Part shown: piece after piece, positions 1 through 6,558 of the stretch
How positions within the stretch are numbered: the stretch's first letter is position 1
Layout: each line of letters begins with the position of its first letter
NCBI GenBank assembly: GCA_900552475.1
Contig: USAC01000043.1
Span: forward strand, 1-16,302
Direction: 5' to 3'
Origin: an uncultured Eubacteriales bacterium
GTDB taxonomy: Bacteria; Bacillota; Clostridia; Oscillospirales; Oscillospiraceae
DNA: 16,302 nucleotides
Made by a program: the position numbers and the translations under genes
Notes under the pieces: generated by a model
What the model saw: the letters and a program-made list of their open reading frames with translations, nothing else
Database searches by the model: none
Told to the model about the DNA's origin: nothing

Positions 1-156
<156 letters not shown>

Positions 157-166
157 GCTTCCTGTC

Positions 167-352
167 AGTCTCACAGAGTTCGCGGCCCGCAGGCCGCGAA
201 TAAGTTGTAATCATTTTTCTGGCGACATGCGCGTCAGAAAAATACCTTGTGCGCAGCGAGCGTCGCAGGCTGGCCATCGGCCAGCCGAGGCGCAGAGCGA
301 AGCGAACCCCCTCATCAAAAGGAAATACGCTCCGCGCATTTCCTTTTGATGA
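167..352 (-). repeat. Structured repeat, copy A (3' of EIIC gene)
   Basis: This is one of two related elements in the window; the other is at 11010-11169. Both share an exact 20-base segment (167-186 here), AGTCTCACAGAGTTCGCGGC, and the same order of parts. Hairpin 1 has arms 179-187 and 192-200. An extra hairpin, 213-224 with 232-243, is absent from copy B. Hairpin 2 has arms 268-275 and 279-286 and sits between GCGC..GAGCGT and GCGCAGAGCGAA. A CCCCCTC stretch follows, then hairpin 3 with 15-bp arms 312-326 and 338-352. Read on the minus strand, hairpin 3 begins one base after the EIIC stop codon. It has no U-tract, so it is not a classical terminator. It could be a 3'-UTR RNA structure or a REP-like mobile palindrome; neither is proven. 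Confidence 0.7.
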
Positions 353-353
353 C

Positions 354-1460
354 TTAAAGGTCGAGCTTCAGGTCTCCCTCCTTGATCCAGCCCCACTTGC
401 GCAGGGGGATCGCGAACAGCCACGTCAGCACCGCCGGCAGCACGAACGACACAAGCACAAGACCCAGCCAGTCCATGCCGGTGATGGCCGCCTTCGTCCC
501 GGCGGCGATGTCATTGACCCAGCCGGTGTAGACGCCGAGCTGGCCGACAAGGCCGCAGGTGCCCATGCCGGAGGAGACGGCCGCACCGTTCATCTGCAGA
601 CGGAAAATGCACGTCGCCACCGGGCCGGTGACGGCCGCCGCCAGAGTCGGCGGGATCCAGATGCGGACGTTGCGGACGATGTTGCCCATCTGGAGCATGC
701 TCGTGCCGATGCCCTGCGCGACAAGGCCGCCCCAGCGGTTCTCGCGGAAGCTCATCACCGCGAAGCCGACCATCTGCGCGCAGCAGCCCGCGACGGCCGC
801 GCCGCCGGCAAGCCCCGTCAGCCCCAGCGCCGCGCAGATCGCTGCCGAGGAGATCGGGAGCGTCAGCGCGATGCCGATGATGACCGAGACGATGATGCCC
901 ATGAAGAACGGCTGCAGCTCCGTGGCCCACATGATGGCCTGTCCCACGGCGCTCGCTGCCGCACCGATGGGCGCCGCGATGAGCTTGGCAAATCCGATGC
1001 CCGCGAGGATCGTCACAATCGGCGTGACGAGGATGTCGATCTTTGTCTCCTTGCTGACGGCCTTGCCCAGCTCGGAGGCGAAGATCGCCACGAACAGCAC
1101 CGCGAGCGGACCGCCCGCGCCGCCTAGCGAGTTCGCGGCGAAGCCGACGGGAATCAGCGAAAACAGCACCAGCGGCGGGCAGTTGAGCGCCCGCCCGATG
1201 GCGACCGCCATGCCCGGCCCGACCATGAGCGAGCACAGACCGCCGATCGTGTACTGCAGCACCGCGTCGCCCTGCTTGATCGTCAGGAACGCGGTCGTCA
1301 GAAAGCCGATGCCGAACTGCTTGCCGATCGTGTCGAGGATGGTGCCGACGAGGAGCGTACAGAATAGGCCCTGCGCCATGGCGCCCATGGCGTCTATGAA
1401 ATAGCGTTTGGCAGAGAACACAATGTCCTTGCGCTTTAAGAAATTACGGAGCTTTTCCAT
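354..1460 (-). CDS. PTS EIIC-like membrane protein, PfoR family
   Basis: The 368-residue product is very hydrophobic and Gly/Ala-rich, with about nine or ten likely membrane helices. It resembles the EIIC_2 family (PF13303), which includes the Clostridium perfringens protein PfoR. The opening MEKLRNFLKRKDIVFSAKRYFIDAMGAMAQGL and the pattern around FAANSLGGAGGPLAV are what I recognise. No EIIA or EIIB domain or gene is nearby, so phosphotransferase transport is doubtful and the substrate is unknown. The ATG at 1460 has GAGG seven bases upstream. A consensus promoter overlaps a 46-bp palindrome just upstream, and a 3H-domain regulator gene precedes it on the same strand. By inference the regulator controls this gene, which could then transport niacin or a related compound. 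Repeat copy A begins immediately after the stop. Confidence 0.8.
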   Translation of the reverse strand: MEKLRNFLKRKDIVFSAKRYFIDAMGAMAQGLFCTLLVGTILDTIGKQFGIGFLTTAFLTIKQGDAVLQYTIGGLCSLMVGPGMAVAIGRALNCPPLVLFSLIPVGFAANSLGGAGGPLAVLFVAIFASELGKAVSKETKIDILVTPIVTILAGIGFAKLIAAPIGAAASAVGQAIMWATELQPFFMGIIVSVIIGIALTLPISSAAICAALGLTGLAGGAAVAGCCAQMVGFAVMSFRENRWGGLVAQGIGTSMLQMGNIVRNVRIWIPPTLAAAVTGPVATCIFRLQMNGAAVSSGMGTCGLVGQLGVYTGWVNDIAAGTKAAITGMDWLGLVLVSFVLPAVLTWLFAIPLRKWGWIKEGDLKLDL

Positions 1461-1476
1461 TGGTCTACCTCATAAA

Positions 1477-1522
1477 TATAATAGAGTACACATGTGTCAT
1501 GACACATGTGTACTCTATTATA
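1477..1522. promoter_or_regulatory. 46-bp perfect palindrome, probable operator
   Basis: The arms 1477-1499 and 1500-1522 are exact reverse complements. Each arm contains its own 10-bp palindrome ACACATGTGT, so the site reads as two adjacent symmetrical boxes joined by CATG. On the minus strand the outer edge is the -10 box of the EIIC promoter, and the rest covers the expected transcription start. Bound protein would therefore block initiation. The 3H regulator encoded just upstream is the obvious candidate. ACA/TGT-type symmetry fits my memory of NiaR sites, but I could not check it against a motif collection. Confidence 0.8.
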
Positions 1523-1544
1523 CAGATCGTTTCTCGTTTGTCAA
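1517..1544 (-). promoter_or_regulatory. Sigma-A promoter of EIIC gene
   Basis: On the minus strand TTGACA (1544-1539) is followed after 16 bases by TATAAT (1522-1517). Both hexamers match consensus exactly. The -10 box is also the outer end of the 46-bp palindrome, so strong basal transcription with tight repression is expected. Confidence 0.85.
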
Positions 1545-1552
1545 TGGGCAAT

Positions 1553-2059
1553 TCAGTCCACGAGCATGCCCAGCTCCCGCAGCCGCGCGAGCAGCTGGGA
1601 AAACGCCTCCTCGCCGGGGCACGAGAGCGTGTGCAGGTGGATCCCGTCCGTCAGCATTGAGAGCGGCTGACCGCCGAGGTTCTCCATCCGCAGCAGGTAC
1701 TGCTCCACGTCGTAGCGGCTGGCAATCTGCAGCGGCGCCGTCAGCTGGCCGTAGACCGGGTGCTCCACGACCACGTCGATCACCGTGCAGCCGCAGTCGA
1801 CCATCGCGTCGAGTTCCTCGCGCGTCTGCGCCGCCGTGTGGCGGCAGGCCACCTGCCGCACAAGCCCCGCCGGGGCGGGGATTACATAGCCGCGCGCCGT
1901 CGCAACGATCTCGCGTCCCTGTGCGCGCAGCAGAGCCACGTCCCCCACGACGATCTGGCGGCTGACGGAAAACCGGTGCGCCAGCGCCGCCGCGCTGAGC
2001 GGTGTGTCCGTCTGCTCCAAAAGGGTCAGAATCTCCTGTCTGCGCTGCTCCGCCGTCAT
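1553..2059 (-). CDS. niaR: NiaR-like HTH/3H-domain transcriptional repressor
   Basis: The 168-residue product has an N-terminal winged helix-turn-helix (HTH_11 type, about residues 3-55, with AAALAHRFSVSRQIVVGDVA as the recognition part). A C-terminal 3H domain (PF02829) follows, carrying the conserved histidines H74, H100, H141 and H143. This architecture is that of NiaR/YrxA, the niacin-responsive repressor of NAD biosynthesis and niacin uptake genes. I chose the ATG at 2059 rather than one at 2107: AAGGAGG lies eight bases upstream, and the predicted -10 box lies downstream of the 2107 codon. It precedes the EIIC gene on the same strand, 92 bases away, with the palindromic operator between them. 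Ligand assignment rests on family knowledge only. Confidence 0.88.
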   Translation of the reverse strand: MTAEQRRQEILTLLEQTDTPLSAAALAHRFSVSRQIVVGDVALLRAQGREIVATARGYVIPAPAGLVRQVACRHTAAQTREELDAMVDCGCTVIDVVVEHPVYGQLTAPLQIASRYDVEQYLLRMENLGGQPLSMLTDGIHLHTLSCPGEEAFSQLLARLRELGMLVD

Positions 2060-2085
2060 GGCTGCCGCCTCCTTACCGAAAAATA

Positions 2086-2119
2086 AGCCGCCCACAGTAT
2101 AGCACATCTGCGGGCGGCT
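2086..2119 (-). terminator. Terminator of TVP38 gene, overlapping niaR promoter
   Basis: A 12-bp stem with one G-U pair (arms 2086-2097 and 2108-2119, 10-base loop) is followed on the minus strand by TATTTTTC. It lies 30 bases beyond the TVP38 stop codon and fits a rho-independent terminator. The niaR -10 box overlaps its loop and inner stem. Confidence 0.7.
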
Positions 2120-2124
2120 GCCAA
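2096..2124 (-). promoter_or_regulatory. Promoter of niaR-like gene
   Basis: TTGGCA (2124-2119) and TATACT (2101-2096) on the minus strand are separated by 17 bases. Transcription would start near 2089, giving a leader of about 30 bases to the ATG at 2059. The element lies almost wholly inside the preceding terminator hairpin. Confidence 0.7.
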
Positions 2125-2149
2125 GGTCTGATATTCTTACATGATTGCA

Positions 2150-2857
2150 TTATTGCGCCTGATGACGGGCATGGCGGCGGCAGAGCATCCGGTAAATCGC
2201 GATGCCCCCGAGCGAGATGAGCATCGTCACCGCGAAGGCGAGCACCGCGAACTGATAGTTGCGCAGGCCGAGCGCGTCGCCCCCGATGGTCGACGACACG
2301 ACTGAGGGAAGCCGCCCGAGCGAGCACATCAGCAGCCACGTCCCCCACGGCAGATCCGTCAGCCCCGCGAAGTAGCAGAGCAGATCCTTCGGCGTACCGG
2401 GCATGGTGAACACGATCCAGAACAGGAGGTTCCGCTTCGGCGAGCTCTGCAGAAAGCGCAGCGAGTGGAGCTTTTCTGGCGGGAAGAACACCTCGACGAC
2501 GCTCTGGCCAAAGCGGCGCACGAGCGCGAAGATGACGACGCTCCCGAGAAACAGCCCGATCAGGCACAGTACCGTCCCCCACACCGCACCGAAGGCGTAT
2601 CCGCCCGCGATTTCCAGCGGTTCACCGGGGATGATGGCGACGACCACCTGCAAAAAGCACATCCCCACATAGAGCACCCGCCCCCACAGACCGTGGCCGT
2701 CCACCCACAGGCGGAACTTCTCCGGTTCGGAGACGAAGCGGAGCATCGGACGCCCCACAAACCAGCAGACCGCCGCCGTCAGCAGCACAAAAATCACCAG
2801 TGCCGTCCAGGCCAGCTGCTTTTTCCGCTGGGGGCTGATGGGTCGATGCTTGTCCAT
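2150..2857 (-). CDS. TVP38/TMEM64 (SNARE-associated/DedA-like) membrane protein
   Basis: The 235-residue protein begins with a basic segment, then a helix (about 15-35). The PF09335 core follows: the first re-entrant-type motif IIPGEPLEIAGGYAFG at about 76-91, and a second at about 145-165 including FTMPGTPKDLLCYFAG. Further helices and a basic tail follow. Family members are proposed to move or scramble lipids in membranes, but the role here is unknown. The start at 2857 is preferred over 2905 because GAGAGGA lies upstream at a usable distance and the residues before it look unlike the family. An extended -10 (TGGTATGCT) sits upstream but no good -35 was found. It ends in a terminator shared with the niaR promoter region. 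Confidence 0.85.
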   Translation of the reverse strand: MDKHRPISPQRKKQLAWTALVIFVLLTAAVCWFVGRPMLRFVSEPEKFRLWVDGHGLWGRVLYVGMCFLQVVVAIIPGEPLEIAGGYAFGAVWGTVLCLIGLFLGSVVIFALVRRFGQSVVEVFFPPEKLHSLRFLQSSPKRNLLFWIVFTMPGTPKDLLCYFAGLTDLPWGTWLLMCSLGRLPSVVSSTIGGDALGLRNYQFAVLAFAVTMLISLGGIAIYRMLCRRHARHQAQ

Positions 2858-3004
2858 GATGCACGCTTCCTCTCCGAATTGACTGTACGATATAGCATAC
2901 CACACCCCGCCGGAGATTATTTGAACAGAACATGAAGATTTGTTTAAATGCCGGTTTAAGTTTCCTTTTCCGCTACAGATTACAACTTCTTTTAACAGGC
3001 TCTC

Positions 3005-3493
3005 TCATTGAGCATCGCGAATACGTTCATCATTACTTATCATCGGCCCGTCGCTCTCCTCATGCCAGGTATACGTTAAGCGATAGTCATAAATCTGTCC
3101 CGTAGCCTCATTGTGGAATGATACGCATATCACATCCGGCTCCTCCAGACAGAAGCCTCCGTCGTCTGCATCATAGCGCAGCGGAAGCCCTACCCCTACG
3201 GTGACCCGCCCCGTACCGCGCTGCTCCCAAAACAGAATATTGGATTCTACTCCTGATGTGTTGTTTCTATATAGAGCCACCATGAAAAGGCGTCCTTCTC
3301 CCGGATTTTCCGCATAATCCAGAATCGTATACTCTTCTGGCTGCATACCTTCCATACCCAGATAGTCTTCAGCCATTGTCTGCACTTTTTGGTACAGGAG
3401 CGATCTATCCTTGGTTTCTGTGTTGCGGAATACAAAGCAGCACGTTACAACTGTCAGCACCGCAAGCACTAACCTCAGCACCCACTTTTCCAA
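3005..3493 (-). CDS. Small membrane-anchored protein, unknown family
   Basis: I do not recognise this 162-residue protein. It has one N-terminal hydrophobic segment (about residues 3-23, WVLRLVLAVLTVVTCCFVF) and then a soluble, acidic, mixed alpha/beta region ending in a charged tail. The likely arrangement is a single anchor with the rest outside. No standard lipobox is present. I favour the TTG start at 3493, because GGGAGGTGAT lies just upstream with eight bases between GGAGG and TTG. The alternative GTG at 3514 would place this ribosome site inside the gene. It starts 23 bases after the secreted-protein gene ends, so the two are probably co-transcribed. Its codons are less GC-rich than those of the flanking genes, which suggests transfer. 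Confidence 0.65.
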   Translation of the reverse strand: MEKWVLRLVLAVLTVVTCCFVFRNTETKDRSLLYQKVQTMAEDYLGMEGMQPEEYTILDYAENPGEGRLFMVALYRNNTSGVESNILFWEQRGTGRVTVGVGLPLRYDADDGGFCLEEPDVICVSFHNEATGQIYDYRLTYTWHEESDGPMISNDERIRDAQ

Positions 3494-3516
3494 GACGATC
3501 ACCTCCCATATCACGT

Positions 3517-4092
3517 TTATGTTATATTGCTTTTAACAAAGTGAACATGGTTTTCCGCCGGAAGCATACAATTGGAAACCGGGGTATACTCATAATGATA
3601 GCTATTCGGATATCCATCCTGGTATACCTTAACCTTCAGACTTCCATCTGTATTCACCCAAGGAATGTACCCAGTAATCATCTGTCTTTTCCCCGGGTCA
3701 ACCGCTACCACTACACCATAGCTCTGTCCTCTGACCCAAGAGCGCGATGAAGTCACATCAAATGATGCTCTCTGAGAAATGGCTCCTATGATATAATTCT
3801 GCTGTGACTCCCATTCTACTTCTGCGCCAAATGTTGCAGTAACTGTGCTCGTTGTCTGATAAGTAAAATTAAGCTGCATCGGCGAATTACCAACCCGGTT
3901 ATCTCCGCTTACAGCACCAACCCTTGTTCCTTCCCACTTATATGTTATGTGAGATGGCTCATAACCCACGGTCTCGCGCATAACCAGTCGGGGCGACTGG
4001 CTGCGCATCTCCGGTTGAACATCTGCGTAAGTGGGAACAAACAGTGCGATGGTCATCAATAGAGCCATCACGGCGGATACAATCTTTTTCAT
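3517..4092 (-). CDS. Secreted protein of unknown family
   Basis: The 191-residue product starts with a clear signal peptide (MKKIVSAVMALLMTIALFVPTYA, cleavage probably after residue 23). The mature part is rich in Ser, Thr, Val and Tyr. Its alternating polar and hydrophobic residues, for example around STVTATFGAEVEW and QRASFDVTSSRSW, suggest an all-beta fold. There is a single Cys near the C-terminus. A partial memory of Firmicutes secreted beta proteins with a similar ITGYIPxV segment exists, but I cannot name a family or function. ATG 4092 is chosen over 4119 because AAAGGAG lies six bases upstream and the signal peptide begins there. A near-consensus promoter drives it. Base composition is clearly lower in GC than neighbouring genes. 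Confidence 0.75.
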   Translation of the reverse strand: MKKIVSAVMALLMTIALFVPTYADVQPEMRSQSPRLVMRETVGYEPSHITYKWEGTRVGAVSGDNRVGNSPMQLNFTYQTTSTVTATFGAEVEWESQQNYIIGAISQRASFDVTSSRSWVRGQSYGVVVAVDPGKRQMITGYIPWVNTDGSLKVKVYQDGYPNSYHYEYTPVSNCMLPAENHVHFVKSNIT

Positions 4093-4181
4093 TGTTTTCT
4101 CCTTTCTCATCTTGCGCATTCTCGCCGCAGCCTCAATACTAATATTGTCTTTTTATCACCCCTTATTCTTGTTTTAATGCA

Positions 4182-4210
4182 ATTATACCGCAATATTTAA
4201 CAAACGTCAA
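4182..4210 (-). promoter_or_regulatory. Promoter of the secreted-protein pair
   Basis: On the minus strand TTGACG (4210-4205) is followed after 17 bases by TATAAT (4187-4182). The leader to the ATG at 4092 would be about 80 bases. Confidence 0.8.
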
Positions 4211-4234
4211 CCCATTATTAATATTAATATAGTC

Positions 4235-4267
4235 ATAAAAAATACCCGCAGCATGCAACTGCGGATA
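4235..4267 (-). terminator. Rho-independent terminator after lipoprotein gene
   Basis: A 9-bp stem (4243-4251 with 4259-4267, one G-U pair on the minus strand, 7-base loop) is followed on that strand by TTTTTTATG. It lies 15 bases past the stop of the lipoprotein gene. Confidence 0.85.
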
Positions 4268-4281
4268 TCTCTGTATGTGTA

Positions 4282-5151
4282 TTATGTCAGGCCGATCAGC
4301 GCCTTGCCGTAGTCGTTGAGATACGGCGCGATCAGATCATAGCTGATCGCGAACATCTGCTCCCCGGCGACGTAGGGTGCAATGTCATACACGCCGAAAA
4401 CCACCGTCATGCCGCCCTCGCCGAAGAGGATGGTGCGGCTCGACCAGTCGGCGATGGTCGTCTCATAGTCGTCAAAGAGCATGCCCTCGCCATTCTCGCG
4501 CACAAGCTCGCCCGCCTGACGCAGCAGCTCGCGCGTGACGGCCTGCTGCAGGCCGCTCCAGTCGCGGCTCAGATCCGAAACGGCGACGCTCCGCCCGTCC
4601 GAGAGGTCAAACGCCGCGGCCGCACGCGTTGTGTAGCCGTGGACGCCGCCGGTGAAGCTGTAGCCCTGCATCTCCACGCAGGCAAGGCGGCCGTTGCTCC
4701 AGAACGAGGGCGTCATCTCATCTATGTAATAGTAGCCCTCCTCGTTCCACGGGTTGTTCGGCTCGCCCGCGAGCTGGCTGTAGAGCCCCTCCGCTGAGGC
4801 GCCGAGCTCACTGAACCATTCCTCCTCACGGCTCAGCCAGTCCGCGAAATAGCTGTTGACGCGGCGGACGGTGATTGTCTCCGTCTCCAGCTTGTTTCCC
4901 GCCGCGTTCGACGCCGTCAGCACCGGGAGCGCATAGTGCGCCGTCGCCATGAGCGTGCCGTCCTCCGCGCGGTACTCCTTCTCCACCGATTTGGTTTCAA
5001 AGCTGTACAACACCACAGGCTGCTGGGTATTCACGGCTGCTTCCTGTGTAAGGCCGTCCGCCGTGACCAGTTGCTTCGTTTCGCCCGACGCACAGGCCAT
5101 GCACAGCAGACAGCACAGCGCCAGCAGCAGTGCAAGCCATATTCGTCTCAT
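4282..5151 (-). CDS. DUF3298 (RsiV-like) predicted lipoprotein
   Basis: The 289-residue product has a hydrophobic leader ending LCMAC, with probable lipidation at Cys20; Cys at -3 makes the lipobox atypical. The remainder matches the pattern of DUF4163/DUF3298 proteins: paired beta strands, then YSFTGGVHGYTTRAAAAFDLSDGR (about 165-190), and near the end YDIAPYVAGEQMFAISYDLIAPYL. RsiV and related extracytoplasmic proteins share this region, and in RsiV it binds lysozyme. Whether this one binds anything is unknown. There is no cytoplasmic anti-sigma segment and no sigma-factor gene nearby, so a role like RsiV is unlikely. It starts 11 bases after tmcAL ends, and its GAGGTGA ribosome site overlaps the tmcAL stop codon, so the two are translated from one message. 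Confidence 0.8.
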   Translation of the reverse strand: MRRIWLALLLALCCLLCMACASGETKQLVTADGLTQEAAVNTQQPVVLYSFETKSVEKEYRAEDGTLMATAHYALPVLTASNAAGNKLETETITVRRVNSYFADWLSREEEWFSELGASAEGLYSQLAGEPNNPWNEEGYYYIDEMTPSFWSNGRLACVEMQGYSFTGGVHGYTTRAAAAFDLSDGRSVAVSDLSRDWSGLQQAVTRELLRQAGELVRENGEGMLFDDYETTIADWSSRTILFGEGGMTVVFGVYDIAPYVAGEQMFAISYDLIAPYLNDYGKALIGLT

Positions 5152-5162
5152 AGATGTTCACC

Positions 5163-6347
5163 TCACAATAAAATGGGGGTTGTTTTCCAGTCCGAGCCGC
5201 ACGCGCTCCAGCGGAGCGACGGCATGCCCAGCATATACAAATCCGTCCACGCGCACTCGCGCGTAAACAGCTCCTGCGCCGCGGGGCCGATCCTTCCGAC
5301 GTCTGCGGGCTTTGTCAGAACCGGCACGCCGCTGCGCTGCATCTGCCGCAGCAGGGGGCGGCCGTCCTTCCCCGCGCCCAGCAGGCGCAGGTACGGCACC
5401 TCCTCCGGCGGCTGCGGCACCTCGAGCCACGCCGCCAGCAGCATCCGCCGCAGACGCGCCATGGGATAGCGCTTCGTCTTGGCGAGCGCGAGGATTTCCC
5501 CGACCGACGTCCCCGCGCGCACGGCGCGGTACACGCGGCGGTAAAGCCCCTCGCCGCCGCCGTCATAGGGGAGAAAATCCTCCTCGCGCAGCGTACGCAG
5601 CTTCGCGAGCACCGCGCGCTCGCAGTTTTCCAGCGTCACCGGCGCGCGGCCCTGCGCCATCTCGCGCCGCAGTACCTCCGCCGCCGCCGGAGGCAGAAAG
5701 GCCATGGCTCGCTCCGGCTGCCCCTCGTGCAGGAGCCGCCGGATCTCCGACGCGGACGCGATCCCGCCGGACGCCGCGCCGTCGTGCCGCGCGCCTGTGC
5801 GCGGCAGGGTCACGGCACCGATCCCGCTCCCGCGCAGGGCGCGGCAGTACTCGATGCCGAGGATATTGTTCGGCTCTCTGAGAAGTGCCGCGTCCGTCTC
5901 GCCGAGCAGCTCCGCCGCCGCGCGTTCGCGGCAGACGGCGAACGTGTCCCCGCCCGCGAGCCGACGCTGCAGTGCCGCGCGGAAGTCCTCACCGTCGAGA
6001 CATGCCGCAACGCGCATAAGCGCTGCCGCGTCGCCGCACTCCGAGCCGAAGGCCACCTGCGTCACAACGCCCGTCCGCCGCAGCAGCGCAACCCCGCCGC
6101 GTGCAAAGCGCTCCGCCGACGCCATGGCCCAGACCGTCGGCAGCTCGAACACCACGTCCGCCCCGCAGCGCAGCGCCATCTCCGCGCGGGCGCGCTTTTC
6201 GGCGACGGCGGGCTCGCCCCGCTGGACGAAGTTGCCGCTCATGACGCACACCACGGGTAGGCTATAGCACCGCTTCAGCTCGCGCAGCAGCCACGCGTGG
6301 CCCAGATGAAACGGATTCCACTCGCATATCATACCAAGAGCAGCCAT
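5163..6347 (-). CDS. tmcAL: tRNA(Met) cytidine acetate ligase
   Basis: The 394-residue protein belongs to the YlbM/TmcAL family (PF05636). TmcAL uses acetate and ATP to form N4-acetylcytidine at the wobble C34 of elongator tRNA(Met). The nucleotidylyltransferase-like motif is at the start (GMICEWNPFHLGH, His14 and His17). SGNFVQRGEPA follows at 37-47, then GADVVFELP, FGSECG, the NNILGIEY segment near 160, ASASEIRR near 200, and KRYPMARLRRMLL near 300. Length is typical. ATG 6347 is preferred to the codon at 6395, because the family begins a few residues before the GxxxEyNPFHxGH motif. GGGGGAA is a weak ribosome site. The downstream lipoprotein gene shares the transcript without obvious functional connection. 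Confidence 0.93.
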   Translation of the reverse strand: MAALGMICEWNPFHLGHAWLLRELKRCYSLPVVCVMSGNFVQRGEPAVAEKRARAEMALRCGADVVFELPTVWAMASAERFARGGVALLRRTGVVTQVAFGSECGDAAALMRVAACLDGEDFRAALQRRLAGGDTFAVCRERAAAELLGETDAALLREPNNILGIEYCRALRGSGIGAVTLPRTGARHDGAASGGIASASEIRRLLHEGQPERAMAFLPPAAAEVLRREMAQGRAPVTLENCERAVLAKLRTLREEDFLPYDGGGEGLYRRVYRAVRAGTSVGEILALAKTKRYPMARLRRMLLAAWLEVPQPPEEVPYLRLLGAGKDGRPLLRQMQRSGVPVLTKPADVGRIGPAAQELFTRECAWTDLYMLGMPSLRWSACGSDWKTTPILL

Positions 6348-6369
6348 CCAATTTCCCCCGCATTTCGTT

Positions 6370-6457
6370 ACAAAATGATTGCAATTTTTTACCATTTTGT
6401 CAGTTTTTCATCCATAGTCATTCGCTTACTTTGAAAAATCGTCAAAATATGGATGAT
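6370..6457. promoter_or_regulatory. Two inverted repeats in the tmcAL leader region
   Basis: ACAAAATG at 6370-6377 is mirrored by CATTTTGT at 6393-6400. Farther out, TCATCCATA near 6409 is mirrored by TATGGATGA near 6449-6457. Both lie between the tmcAL start and the gap terminator in an AT-rich stretch. They could be operator sites or chance AT-rich symmetry. The tmcAL promoter itself is uncertain; TTGCGC and TACAAT 17 bases apart, just inside the gap terminator side, is one weak option. Confidence 0.3.
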
Positions 6458-6498
6458 TTATTATTGTACCATACTTTCCCGCCGCGCGCAACTTTACA

Positions 6499-6538
6499 AA
6501 AAAATTGCGGGGCCTGCCTGAGTGTGGACAGACCCCGC
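6499..6538 (-). terminator. Strong terminator of gap
   Basis: A 12-bp stem with two G-U pairs (6507-6518 with 6527-6538) is followed on the minus strand by AATTTTTTTG. It lies about 20 bases past the gap stop codon and separates gap from tmcAL. Confidence 0.9.
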
Positions 6539-6558
6539 GGGGAAAATCAATATGTCAT

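Noticed and set aside
312..352. Hairpin 3 of copy A as a normal intrinsic terminator
   Set aside because: The stem is strong but GAGGGGG follows instead of a U-tract on the minus strand.
249..1404. Long open frames on the plus strand opposite the EIIC gene
   Set aside because: They are products of GC-rich antisense codons, have Arg/His/Ala/Pro-rich composition, no ribosome site and no family resemblance.
2976..2990. AAGTTGTAATC on the minus strand, also found in copy A near 203-213
   Set aside because: An 11-base match without shared flanks or structure is likely chance.
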